A stretch of 64,000 nucleotides of DNA from Metabacillus schmidteae (GTDB lineage: Bacteria; Bacillota; Bacilli; Bacillales; Bacillaceae). The notes under the pieces were generated by a model that ran no database searches, was not told the DNA's origin, and saw only the letters and a program-made list of their open reading frames with translations. Position 1 is the stretch's first letter. The number at the start of each line of letters is the position of its first letter. Where the stretch lies: contig NZ_CAESCH010000001.1 in the NCBI RefSeq assembly GCF_903166545.1, forward strand, positions 3,910,001-3,974,000, written 5' to 3'. Both the position numbers and the translations under genes were made by a program. Positions 8,571-17,846 of this stretch are shown here, piece after piece.

Positions 8571-8594
8571 TTGCATCTTCCTTTACGACTTAAG

Positions 8595-8607
8595 AATCGT
8601 TACGATT
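8595..8607. promoter_or_regulatory. Candidate Zur-type operator (shortened palindrome)
   Basis: AATCGT-T-ACGATT is a perfect 6-1-6 palindrome, 25 bases upstream of the znuC start codon. The Bacillus Zur box is a longer AATCGTAATNATTACGATT-like palindrome, so this carries the outer half-sites without the central bases. It may be a variant operator or chance. Confidence 0.4.
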
Positions 8608-8749
8608 TACAGTTGATTTCTTTAAGTTAGACATTTATAACATGAAAATTGTACAGGAATCTTTAACAAATGTAAAGCATAGTGGGTTCTTAAAAAAACA
8701 GCACATTTTCCTCAAATCTTCCATACATTGTTTTTGAGGAGGTTTGAAT

Positions 8750-9004
8750 ATGATCTTATTTCAAAAAATTGTCAACCAAAAGCTTAATAACATATCTGTT
8801 GAGGAACTTATGCAATATGCGAAGCAATTCAATGTTTCGATAGAACGTCCCCAAGCTATTGAAGTTGTAAAAGCTATGCATGGAAAAAACATTAATATTT
8901 TTAATGTGAATGAACGAAAAAAACTACTTGCACAAATTGCAAGTATTACCTCTCCACAAACAGCACAGCAAGTAAATCAAATATTCCAGAAATTTACGAA
9001 TTAA
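8750..9004 (+). CDS. yqfT: DUF2624 family protein (YqfT)
   Basis: Small cytosolic protein of 84 residues belonging to DUF2624, function unknown. The sequence is helical and polar (FQKIVNQKLNNISVEELMQYAKQF) without membrane segments. The ATG at 8750 has GAGGAGG 7 bases upstream; a TTG at 8744 would leave no spacing. It is divergent from znuC and convergent with nfo. Its length and place between the zinc cluster and nfo match B. subtilis YqfT. Confidence 0.85.
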   Translation: MILFQKIVNQKLNNISVEELMQYAKQFNVSIERPQAIEVVKAMHGKNINIFNVNERKKLLAQIASITSPQTAQQVNQIFQKFTN

Positions 9005-9013
9005 TTATACTTA

Positions 9014-9052
9014 GGAGGATGTTCAGGAATACTTTGAATTTCCTCTTTTTTT
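9014..9052 (+). terminator. Probable terminator of yqfT
   Basis: GAGGA (9015-9019) pairs with TCCTC (9041-9045), with a TTCA / TGAA pairing inside, followed by a run of T. The stem is imperfect but well placed. Confidence 0.6.
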
Positions 9053-9070
9053 ATTCAGCTTTTTCTCCCC

Positions 9071-9104
9071 TAAAAAAGAGAACTACATATTAAGTAGTTC
9101 TCTC
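9071..9104 (-). terminator. Rho-independent terminator of nfo
   Basis: Perfect 10-bp stem (9077-9086 with 9094-9103) with a 7-base loop, followed on the minus strand by six T. Confidence 0.92.
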
Positions 9105-9116
9105 ATTATTTAATTA

Positions 9117-10010
9117 CTATTGATTTAATATCTTTTCCAATAGGCCCTCATCAAACGTTTTTTCTCTGAACATATTAATTTCAAATTTGTAAGGAGGTTT
9201 TTTATATTTTTTATCCTCACCAACAAAAGGAGTTTCAAGAATTTTCGGTACATTCATCAATGATTCGTGGTGGACAATGCGATTAAGTGCTTCAAACCCA
9301 ATGTGCCCAAAACCAATATTTTCATGACGATCCTTTTTAGATCCCATTGGATTTTTACTATCATTAATATGCAATACCTTTATACGATCCAATCCAATAA
9401 TAGAGTCAAACTCTTTTAAAACTCCATCAAAATCATTGACGATATCGTATCCTGCATCATGCGTATGACACGTATCAAAGCAAACAGATAAGTGTTGATT
9501 ATGAGTCACACCGTCAATAATTTTCGCTAACTCATCAAAGGATCTTCCGCATTCTGAGCCTTTACCAGCCATTGTTTCCAATGCAATCTGGACTTCCTGG
9601 TCTTGTTCTAAAACCTCGTTTAAACCCTCTATAATCTTACGTATACCTTCATCTGCCCCGGCACCAACATGTGCACCAGGATGCAGGACAATTTGTTTGG
9701 CTCCAATTGCTTTCGTTCGTTCAATTTCAGAACGCAAGAAATTTACACCAAGTTCAAATGTTGCTGGATTTGTCGTGTTTCCTATATTAATGATATAAGG
9801 GGCATGAACAATAATTTCCTCAATACCATTCTCTTTCATATGAGCTTGTCCTGCTTCAATATTTAGATCTTCTATCTTTTTTCTTCTTGTATTTTGTGGA
9901 GCGCCTGTGTAGACCATAAATGTATTAGCTCCATATGAAACGGCTTCTTCACTTGAAGTGAGTAACATTTTCTTTCCACTCATTGACACATGTGAACCAA
10001 TTTTCAGCAT
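9117..10010 (-). CDS. nfo: Endonuclease IV
   Basis: AP endonuclease of base-excision repair, 297 residues. It cleaves 5' of abasic sites using three zinc ions. The metal-ligand motifs are all visible: [32 protein letters not shown] and [20 protein letters not shown] with GFGHIG. The start ATG at 10010 follows a GGGGG-type site. The gene lies 11 bases downstream of cshB and is probably cotranscribed with it. In B. subtilis the orthologue (YqfS) protects spore DNA and is made in the forespore; no convincing sigma-G promoter was identified here. Confidence 0.97.
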   Translation of the reverse strand: MLKIGSHVSMSGKKMLLTSSEEAVSYGANTFMVYTGAPQNTRRKKIEDLNIEAGQAHMKENGIEEIIVHAPYIINIGNTTNPATFELGVNFLRSEIERTKAIGAKQIVLHPGAHVGAGADEGIRKIIEGLNEVLEQDQEVQIALETMAGKGSECGRSFDELAKIIDGVTHNQHLSVCFDTCHTHDAGYDIVNDFDGVLKEFDSIIGLDRIKVLHINDSKNPMGSKKDRHENIGFGHIGFEALNRIVHHESLMNVPKILETPFVGEDKKYKKPPYKFEINMFREKTFDEGLLEKILNQ

Positions 10011-10021
10011 TCGTACTCCCC

Positions 10022-11338
10022 CTATTTTTGTTTCTTTGATAATCTTCTTTTTCTCTTTTTAATTTGTTCCATTTCACGGTTCATTTTCTTCTTATAGCCA
10101 GGTTTTACTTTCTTTGGTTTCTGAACAATACTTTTTGCTAATGCATCTACTTCATCAGTAACTCTTTTTCGATTTTGACGGCGTTTACGGTCATCTATGT
10201 CCTTCCATTCTCCACCAACAAAGTCTTTATTAACAAACTCGATCCCCAGTTTCTCCAGTTTGTTTAGAGCATCTTCGTCAGAAGTCTCAAACAGCGTAAC
10301 AGCTATACCTGAACTGCCCGCTCTAGCGGTACGACCAACACGGTGAATATAAAAATCCAGCTCAGTTGTAGGAATTTCATAATTTATTACGTGACTTACC
10401 CCTTTTATGTCAATACCACGTGCAGCCAAATCAGTTGCGACCACATATTGATAATCTAAGTCATTTATTTGTTTCATCATTTTTTTTCGGTCACGCGGTG
10501 ATAAATCACCATGTATTCTACCTACTTTTAGGCCCTTTTCTATTAGGGAATTTGCAACGATATCAGCATTTTTTTTCGTATTGGTAAAAACAATAGCCAA
10601 GAAAGGATTAAAATCAACTAACATCTCATAAACAAGTGTTAATTTATCACGATGTCTTGCCGGGACGAGAATATGCTCAATTTTTGCAGCCGTTGCTTGT
10701 GTAGGTGCAACATGAGTAAATTTTGGATTATCTAAATATTTCTTTAAAAAAGGCTTTAGCTTCTCAGGAATAGTTGCAGAAAACACTAGAATTTGCAGGT
10801 TGTCCGGCATTTGGCCAGCAACCATGTCGACATCTTTGATGAACCCCATATCAAGCATAAGATCTGCTTCATCAACAACAAATGATCGGACTTTGTTTAC
10901 AATTAATGCATTTTCTTTTACAAGATCATTGATTCTTCCAGGTGTTCCTACAACAATATGTGGCTGTGTTTTTAACTTTTCAATTGTTCGCTGCTTGTCC
11001 GTTCCTCCGATATATAATTTAGCTGTAATATCTTCAGGTGAATAAGAGATAATTTTCCCTACCTCTTGGTAGATTTGAGTTGCCAACTCTCGAGTCGGAG
11101 CAGTTATCACAACTTGTACTTCTTTTCTCTCAGCTACTAATTGATTTAATAAAGGCAATAAGTATGCATGAGTTTTCCCTGTACCAGTTTGAGATTGTCC
11201 AATTGCACTTTCACCTTTTAGAATGGAAGGCATTAATCTCTCCTGAATTTCTGTTGGCTCATAAAATTTTAGTTCCTTCGTTAATGCTTCTATAATAAAA
11301 GGTTTTAATGAAAAACGCTCAAATTTTGTTTGTTCCAT
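10022..11338 (-). CDS. cshB: DEAD-box RNA helicase CshB
   Basis: ATP-dependent RNA helicase of 438 residues, identical in length to B. subtilis CshB (YqfR). Motifs in order: Q motif region FYEPTEIQ, motif [10 protein letters not shown], Ia PTRELATQ, Ib [33 protein letters not shown] and [12 protein letters not shown]. The C-terminal tail from about residue 385 is very basic ([22 protein letters not shown]), as expected for RNA binding. The ATG at 11338 is chosen over one 17 codons upstream because AAAGGAG precedes it by 8 bases. CshB assists cold adaptation and rRNA/mRNA remodelling in B. subtilis. Confidence 0.96.
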   Translation of the reverse strand: MEQTKFERFSLKPFIIEALTKELKFYEPTEIQERLMPSILKGESAIGQSQTGTGKTHAYLLPLLNQLVAERKEVQVVITAPTRELATQIYQEVGKIISYSPEDITAKLYIGGTDKQRTIEKLKTQPHIVVGTPGRINDLVKENALIVNKVRSFVVDEADLMLDMGFIKDVDMVAGQMPDNLQILVFSATIPEKLKPFLKKYLDNPKFTHVAPTQATAAKIEHILVPARHRDKLTLVYEMLVDFNPFLAIVFTNTKKNADIVANSLIEKGLKVGRIHGDLSPRDRKKMMKQINDLDYQYVVATDLAARGIDIKGVSHVINYEIPTTELDFYIHRVGRTARAGSSGIAVTLFETSDEDALNKLEKLGIEFVNKDFVGGEWKDIDDRKRRQNRKRVTDEVDALAKSIVQKPKKVKPGYKKKMNREMEQIKKRKRRLSKKQK

Positions 11339-11472
11339 CCGTATCTCTCCTTTATGATAAAGCTTTTTTCTATCGATTATTGCATTCATTTTCGAATAAC
11401 TTTATCAGTCCATCATTAGATTATACCTTAAGAAAAGAAAAACTCAAATTCTTATGTAAGAAATACTTTAGA

Positions 11473-11501
11473 AACCAAATAACCTTGTCGTGCATAGTCT
11501 A
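11473..11501 (+). promoter_or_regulatory. Candidate sigma-K promoter of yqfQ
   Basis: AACC (11473-11476), a 16-base spacer and CATAGTCTA (11493-11501) match the sigma-K consensus mACm-N16-CATANNNTA exactly. It predicts a start near 11509, about 27 bases before the yqfQ ATG, consistent with late mother-cell expression. Confidence 0.55.
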
Positions 11502-11535
11502 GGATAGAAGAACAAATGATGAAAGGAGGAATAAT

Positions 11536-12186
11536 ATGTTTCAGCAAAGACCGATGCCTCCTATGAATACTAGAGGTTACTTCCCTCCACAAAACCAATT
11601 TCCAATGGGACGACAAGGTATACCAGGACCAAATATGGGTAGGGGTCCACATTTTGGTGCATCTATGACACAAAGAGGAGCAGGTGGCGGCGGGTTAAAA
11701 GGAATACTATCTCGCATTTTGCCGGGATCACAAGGTGCTGTTAGTAACCCTCAAGGCTTTATTGGAGGTGCAAATGCCGTCTCTAATGCAACAAGAGCAA
11801 GAGCTTCCGGAGGTATTCAAGGGCTTATGAACCCATCCAATATTTCGGGAATGCTTGGAAATGTTCAAAAAGTTCTTGGAATGGCCCAACAAGTAACCCC
11901 TATGGTTCAACAATATGGACCACTAGTAAAAAACTTGCCAGCTATGATTAAGATTTATCGTGAACTAAGCAGTAGTGATGATTCAAATTCAACCTCTGAT
12001 GAAACCGAATCTGTATCTACTGAGGAATCTGTTGAAGCAAGTCAACAACTTAATACACAATCATCTAAAAAGCATTCGAAAAAACCAAAGGTTAAAGATG
12101 ATATACAGGAAAATGATGAGCCTACTACCACCCGTAAAAAAAGAAAACCATCACCAAAGAGCTCACAGCCTAAAATGTATATCTAA
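11536..12186 (+). CDS. yqfQ: YqfQ/VrrA family protein
   Basis: Low-complexity protein of 216 residues of the YqfQ/VrrA family, whose function is not established but which is linked to the spore outer layers. Residues 1-60 are rich in proline, glycine, methionine, glutamine and arginine (PMPPMNTRGYFPPQNQFP). The middle (about 55-145) contains glycine-rich and amphipathic segments (GGLKGILSRILPG, MIKIYRELSSS). The C-terminal third is a serine/glutamate then lysine-rich tail. There is no signal peptide or membrane helix. A strong GAAAGGAGG site precedes the ATG. It is monocistronic with a candidate sigma-K promoter and its own terminator. Confidence 0.82.
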   Translation: MFQQRPMPPMNTRGYFPPQNQFPMGRQGIPGPNMGRGPHFGASMTQRGAGGGGLKGILSRILPGSQGAVSNPQGFIGGANAVSNATRARASGGIQGLMNPSNISGMLGNVQKVLGMAQQVTPMVQQYGPLVKNLPAMIKIYRELSSSDDSNSTSDETESVSTEESVEASQQLNTQSSKKHSKKPKVKDDIQENDEPTTTRKKRKPSPKSSQPKMYI

Positions 12187-12245
12187 TATTCTTCTTTGTA
12201 ATATTTCCTATTCTTCGTTATAATATTAAGAGATTATTAGAGGAT

Positions 12246-12270
12246 AAAGCCGTTTTTTTACGGCTTTTTT
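12246..12270 (+). terminator. Rho-independent terminator of yqfQ
   Basis: 8-bp stem AAAGCCGT / ACGGCTTT (12246-12253 with 12260-12267) with a T loop, followed by T. Confidence 0.9.
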
Positions 12271-12336
12271 GAATGGAAACAGGACAATCTTATCCTTTGC
12301 TCCTGTTCCTACCCGATCTCTTAAGGAGGCAGTTTA

Positions 12337-13281
12337 ATGAACGTAATTAAAATCGCACCACGTGGCTATTGCTATGGTGTCGTAGATGCTATGGTTATTG
12401 CAAAGAACGCTGCTTTAGATAAATCACTTCCAAGGCCCATCTACATCTTAGGTATGATTGTTCATAATAAACATGTAACAGATGCATTTGAGGAAGATGG
12501 TATTATTACCCTTGATGGAAAAAACAGATTAGATATATTAGAGAAAGTAGATCAAGGAACAATTGTGTTTACAGCTCATGGTGTTTCTCCAGAAGTTAGA
12601 CAAATTGCAAAAGAAAAAGGACTCGTTACAATAGATGCGACATGTCCTGATGTAACAAAAACACACGACCTTATTCGTGAAAAAGAAGCTCAAGGATATG
12701 ATGTTATCTACATCGGCAAAAAAGGGCATCCAGAACCAGAAGGAGCTGTTGGTGTTGCTCCAAACATCGTACATCTTGTCGAATCATCAGAAGATGTAGA
12801 ACAATTAAACATTCACAATGAGAAAGTTATTGTGACAAATCAAACGACAATGAGTCAGTGGGATGTTGCTGATATCATGGATAAAGTAAAAGAAAAATTC
12901 CCGCATGTAGAAATACACCGTGAGATTTGCTTAGCTACTCAAGTTCGTCAAGAAGCAGTGGCTGAACAAGCTAAAGATGCTGACTTAACAATTGTTGTAG
13001 GTGATCCTAAAAGTAATAACTCAAACCGTTTAGCACAAGTATCTGAAGATATTGCTGGAACAACAGCTTATCGGATCTCAGATTTAAGTGAACTTAAGCT
13101 TGACTGGCTTAAAGATGTTCAAACAGTTGCTGTGACAGCAGGTGCATCTACACCAACACCAATTACCAAAAAAGTCATTCAATTTTTAGAGAAATACAAT
13201 CCAGAAGATGAATCTACTTGGAATTTAGATGATAAAGTGCCACTATCTAAAATATTACCAAAGATAAAAATAAAGAATTGA
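12337..13281 (+). CDS. ispH: 4-hydroxy-3-methylbut-2-enyl diphosphate reductase (IspH/LytB)
   Basis: Last enzyme of the MEP pathway; a 4Fe-4S protein that converts HMBPP to IPP and DMAPP. It has 314 residues with the three cluster cysteines in APRGYCYGV (Cys12), DATCPDVTK (Cys103) and REICLATQ (Cys198). The conserved substrate-binding histidines are at about 43, 81 and 131 (KKGHPEPEG). AAGGAGG precedes the ATG. It is monocistronic between the yqfQ terminator and a bidirectional terminator shared with yqfO. Confidence 0.98.
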   Translation: MNVIKIAPRGYCYGVVDAMVIAKNAALDKSLPRPIYILGMIVHNKHVTDAFEEDGIITLDGKNRLDILEKVDQGTIVFTAHGVSPEVRQIAKEKGLVTIDATCPDVTKTHDLIREKEAQGYDVIYIGKKGHPEPEGAVGVAPNIVHLVESSEDVEQLNIHNEKVIVTNQTTMSQWDVADIMDKVKEKFPHVEIHREICLATQVRQEAVAEQAKDADLTIVVGDPKSNNSNRLAQVSEDIAGTTAYRISDLSELKLDWLKDVQTVAVTAGASTPTPITKKVIQFLEKYNPEDESTWNLDDKVPLSKILPKIKIKN

Positions 13282-13283
13282 CT

Positions 13284-13317
13284 AAAAAGCGTCTGAACTA
13301 AGTCCAGACGCTTTTTT
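13284..13317. terminator. Bidirectional terminator between ispH and yqfO
   Basis: Perfect 12-bp stem (13284-13295 with 13305-13316) whose A/T outer pairs supply T runs in both directions for the convergent genes. Confidence 0.95.
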
Positions 13318-13325
13318 ATTGACTT

Positions 13326-14447
13326 TTATACAAACTTAAATGGATTTGTATCTACTTGTGATCCAAATATATTTACATCAAAACGATGTTCTTTACAAAG
13401 ATTCCCGAGTTTTTTCGCTGTTCCTTCAATCATGACCTTTTCAACATGATGTCCGGGATCAATTACATTTAAATTTAGCATCAACGCATCTTGAGCAACG
13501 TGAAAATAAAGGTCACCTGTAATATATACATCTGCACCCTTCATTTTTGCCTGTTGAATATATTTGTTACCATCCCCACCCAAAACAGCTACTTTTTTCA
13601 CCTTATCATCAGGGTTCCCTACCATTCTTACCCTTTCAACCCCTAGGCTATTTTTTACATGAACAGCAAATTCCTGAAGGCTTAATTCACTTTCAACATA
13701 ACCTACTCGTCCTAATCCCATTATTTGCCCTTTTTGTTCTACTGGATAAATATCATAAGCTACTTCTTCATATGGATGAACTTTTAACATCGCTTGAATC
13801 ACTTTTTTCTGTAAGGAGGCAGGGAAAACTGTTTCAACTTTTGATTCTTGCACATATTCAATTTTCCCTTTTTCACCTATATATGGATTCGCATTATCCA
13901 GAGGTAAGAAACTTCCTTCACCTTCAGTTGCAAAAGTGCAATAGCTATATTCTCCAATATGGCCAGCACCAGCTTCTCCAAGAGCAATTCGGAGATCTTT
14001 TTCATATGAAGATGGAATATATACGACAAGCTTCTTTAATTCATCCTCATATGTAGGGATCAATACTTCAACATCCTTCAGTTGCAATGCTTCTGCTAAT
14101 AAATCGTTTACTCCACCATTTGCTACATCTAAATTAGTATGTGCAGCATACACCGCAATGTCATGTTTGATACACTTCTCGATCATCTTGCCATAGGCAG
14201 TATCAGTTATCATATTTTTCATCGGTCTAAAGATAGGTGGATGATGAGCAATTAGTAAGTCCACCTTTTTTTCTATTGCTTCATCGACAACTGATTCCAC
14301 CACATCTAATGTAACCATCACATGCTCAATTTTCTTATTAAGTGTCCCAATTTGGAGTCCAATTTTATCTCCTTCTACAGCAAGAGACTTGGGAGAAAAT
14401 TGTTCAAACAATTGAATAACTTCATAGCCATTTGGTATTTTTACCAA
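13326..14447 (-). CDS. yqfO: Nif3-like dinuclear metal center protein (YqfO)
   Basis: Nif3/GTP cyclohydrolase 1 type 2 family protein of 373 residues, the same length as B. subtilis YqfO. Two Nif3 halves carry the metal ligands, with LLIAHHPPIFRP and AAHTNLDVANGG in the first and GDLYFHVAQDA with DPGHHVEK in the second. Between them is the CutA/PII-like insertion (about residues 120-230) with HPYEEVAYDIYP. The precise function is unsettled. The TTG start at 14447 is chosen because GGAGG lies 9 bases upstream and the length fits. It begins 1 base after the trmK stop, so the two are translationally coupled, as in relatives. Confidence 0.95.
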   Translation of the reverse strand: MVKIPNGYEVIQLFEQFSPKSLAVEGDKIGLQIGTLNKKIEHVMVTLDVVESVVDEAIEKKVDLLIAHHPPIFRPMKNMITDTAYGKMIEKCIKHDIAVYAAHTNLDVANGGVNDLLAEALQLKDVEVLIPTYEDELKKLVVYIPSSYEKDLRIALGEAGAGHIGEYSYCTFATEGEGSFLPLDNANPYIGEKGKIEYVQESKVETVFPASLQKKVIQAMLKVHPYEEVAYDIYPVEQKGQIMGLGRVGYVESELSLQEFAVHVKNSLGVERVRMVGNPDDKVKKVAVLGGDGNKYIQQAKMKGADVYITGDLYFHVAQDALMLNLNVIDPGHHVEKVMIEGTAKKLGNLCKEHRFDVNIFGSQVDTNPFKFV

Positions 14448-14448
14448 T

Positions 14449-15159
14449 TTACAATACCTCCTCAATTAATTTTACTTGCTTTATTAATTCTTGATATTTT
14501 TCACTACTTTCAATTGTATGCCCAGCTTGTTCTAATTGTTTAATTATTGATTTTAAATGATTCAATTCACCTGTCCATTTTTTCATGAAAATGTCAGACC
14601 GTTTTGCAGCTAAAAAAGGTCCCAAAAGCAAACTCGCTTCATAAGAATGTGCTTGGTAAGGTTCTTTTGGATCTCCTTTTTCAGCAACAAGTACCTCGTA
14701 TATTTTATGGTCCTCTTCAATAATTTCTTCAGCTATTAGCTTCCACCCATTATCAACTAACCACAGTCGGATAGATATTGCGTGAATATTAGGTTGTAAT
14801 ATTAAACGAGTAACATTAGTCAGTTTCCCAGATCCTTCTTCTAAAATTTTACTAATGAGAGTTCCGCCCATTCCTGCAATCGTAATACAATCAACTTGAT
14901 CGTCATTTCGGAGAACGGATAAACCATCTCCCTTTCGTACAAATATTGATTCGGAAAGCTCACACTTTTTCACTTGACTTCTAGCTGACTCATACGGTCC
15001 ATCTGTAATCTCACCAGCAATTGCACCACTAGCTCTGCCTTGTAAAATGGAATAGCAAGGTAAGTAAGCATGGTCCGAGCCTATATCTGCGAAAAAAGCT
15101 CCTTCAGGAATATAATCAGCAACTGTTTCAAGTCTTTTAGATAATTTTAATTCATTCAT
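14449..15159 (-). CDS. trmK: tRNA (adenine(22)-N(1))-methyltransferase TrmK
   Basis: SAM-dependent methyltransferase of 236 residues that makes m1A22 in tRNA (YqfN/TrmK family, formerly DUF633). It shows the SAM-binding FFADIGSDHAYLP motif near residue 20, an IAGMGGTLI motif about residue 95 and a C-terminal coiled-coil-like helix. A GGTGA site precedes the ATG. It sits directly upstream of yqfO and downstream of the cccA terminator. Confidence 0.95.
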   Translation of the reverse strand: MNELKLSKRLETVADYIPEGAFFADIGSDHAYLPCYSILQGRASGAIAGEITDGPYESARSQVKKCELSESIFVRKGDGLSVLRNDDQVDCITIAGMGGTLISKILEEGSGKLTNVTRLILQPNIHAISIRLWLVDNGWKLIAEEIIEEDHKIYEVLVAEKGDPKEPYQAHSYEASLLLGPFLAAKRSDIFMKKWTGELNHLKSIIKQLEQAGHTIESSEKYQELIKQVKLIEEVL

Positions 15160-15223
15160 GATTTCACCACAATTTTCATTTTTTATGTATTTAGATTTTA
15201 AGCGATGTACCTATTCATCAAGT

Positions 15224-15257
15224 ATAAAAAAAGTCCTTCACAGATGCAAAGGACTTC
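15224..15257 (-). terminator. Rho-independent terminator of cccA
   Basis: 8-bp stem AAGTCCTT / AAGGACTT (15231-15238 with 15249-15256), followed on the minus strand by a seven-T run. Confidence 0.9.
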
Positions 15258-15264
15258 TTTCATA

Positions 15265-15627
15265 TTATTTAATTTGTGACACCCATTCAGCCATTTCATC
15301 AAGCTTTTCGTCTGGAACAAGACCACCAGGCATAATTCCTCTACCTTGCTGAATTGTTGTTTTAATTTCTTCAACGCCTAATTTTCCACCAACACCCGTG
15401 AGTGCAGGACCAGCGCCACCCTCATAGTTTTCTCCATGACAGGAAATACAGTTTTGTTGGTAGATTTCTTCAGGTGTAGCGTTTGCAACATCTTCCGTTT
15501 TAGGCTCCTCTTCACCGCCACTTGCTAGCTCTTCATGATCGCCAATACCTTTAAATGATAAAAGGAACATAAGGCCGATTCCTAGAACAGCTATTAATAA
15601 AAAAGGAATAAGTGGATTGCGATTCAT
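15265..15627 (-). CDS. cccA: Cytochrome c550, membrane-anchored
   Basis: Small class I c-type cytochrome of 120 residues, the length of B. subtilis CccA. The start MNRNPLIPFLLIAVLGIG forms an uncleaved membrane anchor, followed by a Gly/Glu-rich linker (LASGGEEEPKTE) and the haem domain. The haem is attached through CISCH and the distal ligand is the methionine in GIMPGG. It faces outside and carries electrons between the bc complex and oxidases. Start: two adjacent ATGs at 15630 and 15627; the second gives 8-base spacing from GGGAGG and matches relatives. It is monocistronic. Confidence 0.94.
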   Translation of the reverse strand: MNRNPLIPFLLIAVLGIGLMFLLSFKGIGDHEELASGGEEEPKTEDVANATPEEIYQQNCISCHGENYEGGAGPALTGVGGKLGVEEIKTTIQQGRGIMPGGLVPDEKLDEMAEWVSQIK

Positions 15628-15699
15628 CATGTAAACCTCCCTTATGTAAATAGTAAACCTTTCCATTAATAGGATCTTCAATTACCTACCAATGTTTAG

Positions 15700-15740
15700 T
15701 AGAATTATCGCCCATATTCGAGCAGCTCTCGATAATTCTA
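15700..15740. other. 11-bp perfect inverted repeat with nested palindrome, upstream of cccA
   Basis: TAGAATTATCG (15700-15710) and CGATAATTCTA (15730-15740) flank a smaller GAGC-A-GCTC palindrome (15720-15728). It lies in the 328-base gap between cccA and the upstream membrane-protein gene. There is no T run, so it is unlikely to be a simple terminator; an operator or a structured cccA leader is possible. I saw nothing else clear in this gap. Confidence 0.5.
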
Positions 15741-15955
15741 TCACTATTTTCTAATCATAAATTAACTCAGCTGCCCGTTACTGCTGGATAATCAACATAA
15801 GTACAAATGTTTTTAAACAACCTCTATTTTACTGTAATTTTCCACTAAGGAAAAGACCTATCTTTTAACATCTCCATGTTTTTCACACTTTAGACAAAAA
15901 ACAGACAAGACTTTCGGGCATTAATCAAGAATCTGTTGACATTGTCAGAAACTGT

Positions 15956-16492
15956 TCATATAAAAATTGTTACCCCAAGAATTAGAAATGCGATTATACC
16001 TGTAATTAGTAAAAAATAAATTCGAAACATGCCACCTATTGCTACCCAAAGGATACAGTTTATAATAACTGTGAAGGCAGTCCAGAAGTGATTTCCTTCT
16101 GTTATATATTCAACAAATGACAATGAGACGATTAACAACTGAACAAATGTTATGACTAATGGTAATTGATAATGTCCTTTTCTAACTAAAAGGAAAGCGG
16201 TAACAACCATGGAAGCTAAAAGTAAAAAAACTGATGTAACTGTTTGCAAAACAAAAGACAATTCAGTAAAATAGGTGACAAGAGCACTAATTAAGAATAA
16301 AACAAAAACAACGCTAGTCCAAATAATATGCTTTCCATTCTTTTTAGTAGAATTGATAACAGTTTTCTCGTCGTGATGATTTCCTTCTGTATAAAGAGCA
16401 AGCAAAAAATCACAATATGTATCTGGAAGTAGCTTATTGCCTTTCCAGTATTGAATTTCTTTAATAATTATTTCCTTTTTTTCTGTATTCAT
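15956..16492 (-). CDS. Unknown four- to five-helix membrane protein (178 aa)
   Basis: I do not recognise a characterised family. The protein has 178 residues. A short cytosolic N-terminus (KEIQYWKGNKLLPDTYCDFLLALYTEG) resembles the domain found at the start of several small Bacillus membrane proteins. It is followed by hydrophobic segments at about 53-70, 76-101, 109-128 and 136-178. No catalytic motif is visible. It lies between sigA and cccA, is on the same strand as both, and is separated from them by 100 and 328 bases, so it may be a single gene. A poly-A stretch precedes it, with no strong ribosome binding site before the ATG. Confidence 0.75.
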   Translation of the reverse strand: MNTEKKEIIIKEIQYWKGNKLLPDTYCDFLLALYTEGNHHDEKTVINSTKKNGKHIIWTSVVFVLFLISALVTYFTELSFVLQTVTSVFLLLASMVVTAFLLVRKGHYQLPLVITFVQLLIVSLSFVEYITEGNHFWTAFTVIINCILWVAIGGMFRIYFLLITGIIAFLILGVTIFI

Positions 16493-16594
16493 AAAAGTTA
16501 TCCTTATTTGTTCTTTCTTCTTTTGTAAAAAAAAAAGAAAAGTCTTGATAAAATACTATGTAAGCAGAAAAGACGGACATTCGTCCGCCCTATC

Positions 16595-17713
16595 TTACTC
16601 TAAGAAGTCTTTAAGACGTTTACTGCGGCTAGGATGACGTAATTTACGAAGTGCTTTTGCTTCAATTTGTCGAATACGCTCACGCGTAACTCCAAACACC
16701 TTACCTACTTCTTCAAGTGTTCTTGTTCGTCCATCATCAAGCCCAAAACGTAAACGCAGTACGTTTTCTTCACGGTCTGTCAATGTATCAAGTACATCTT
16801 CGAGCTGTTCTTTTAATAGCTCATATGCAGCATGCTCAGAAGGTGAAGTCGCATCCTGATCCTCAATAAAATCACCTAAATGAGAGTCGTCTTCTTCACC
16901 GATCGGAGTTTCCAATGAAACTGGCTCTTGAGCAATTTTAAGAATTTCTCTAACCTTATCAGGTGTAAGCTCCATATCTTCTCCAATTTCCTCAGGAGTT
17001 GGTTCTCTTCCTAAATCCTGAAGTAATTGACGCTGAACTCTTATAAGCTTATTTATCGTCTCAACCATATGAACAGGAATACGAATTGTACGAGCCTGGT
17101 CAGCAATAGCACGTGTTATCGCTTGACGAATCCACCATGTCGCATACGTACTAAATTTATATCCTTTTTCATAATCAAATTTTTCAACAGCTTTCATTAA
17201 TCCCATATTACCTTCTTGAATTAAATCAAGAAAAAGCATTCCACGTCCAACATAGCGTTTAGCGATACTAACTACTAGACGCAGGTTGGCTTCTGCTAGT
17301 CGGCGTTTAGCTTCTTCATCGCCTTCTTCTATACGTTTAGCTAGCTTAATTTCTTCGTTAGCTGATAAAAGATCAACTCGACCAATTTCTTTTAAGTACA
17401 TTCTAACAGGGTCATTAATTTTAACTCCTGGAGGTACACTCAAATCATTTAAATCAAATTCTTCTTCTTTCGCAAGATCTTGAATATTAGGATCAGCCTC
17501 TGCATCTTCACCAGCTTCACCAATTAATTCTACACCTTGTTCACCAAGAAATTCATAATACTCATCCATTTGGTCTGATTCAATTTCAAAGTTTGACATA
17601 CGTTCAGCAATCTCCTCATATGTCAATACTCCTCGTTTTTTCCCGATTTCAGTTAACTGTTCTTTCACCTGTTCAAAGGTTACTTCAGTATCGTGGGTTT
17701 GTTTATCAGCCAT
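16595..17713 (-). CDS. sigA: RNA polymerase primary sigma factor SigA
   Basis: Housekeeping sigma factor of 372 residues. Order: acidic region 1.1, region 1.2 to 2 with [18 protein letters not shown], the -10 binding region [17 protein letters not shown], region 3 and region 4 with the -35 HTH ([23 protein letters not shown]). The ATG at 17713 starts [10 protein letters not shown], as in relatives, with GGAGGGG 7 bases upstream; longer versions lack a site. It lies 133 bases downstream of dnaG in the classical dnaG-sigA macromolecular-synthesis arrangement. Confidence 0.98.
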   Translation of the reverse strand: MADKQTHDTEVTFEQVKEQLTEIGKKRGVLTYEEIAERMSNFEIESDQMDEYYEFLGEQGVELIGEAGEDAEADPNIQDLAKEEEFDLNDLSVPPGVKINDPVRMYLKEIGRVDLLSANEEIKLAKRIEEGDEEAKRRLAEANLRLVVSIAKRYVGRGMLFLDLIQEGNMGLMKAVEKFDYEKGYKFSTYATWWIRQAITRAIADQARTIRIPVHMVETINKLIRVQRQLLQDLGREPTPEEIGEDMELTPDKVREILKIAQEPVSLETPIGEEDDSHLGDFIEDQDATSPSEHAAYELLKEQLEDVLDTLTDREENVLRLRFGLDDGRTRTLEEVGKVFGVTRERIRQIEAKALRKLRHPSRSKRLKDFLE

Positions 17714-17846
17714 AGGATCCCCTCCTTCCAAACTTACCATCGTAAGATAAGCTATCGGATTACTGTTTAGCAAGCATTCACATTTACGATGTGCCCTTTT
17801 TAATTCTCATGCTAAAAATAATCGTCTACTATCACTAGCTTACTTA

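Noticed and set aside
13547..14056. 169-codon open frame on the plus strand
   Set aside because: It lies wholly antisense to yqfO, has no ribosome binding site and its protein resembles no family; a shadow of a well-supported gene.
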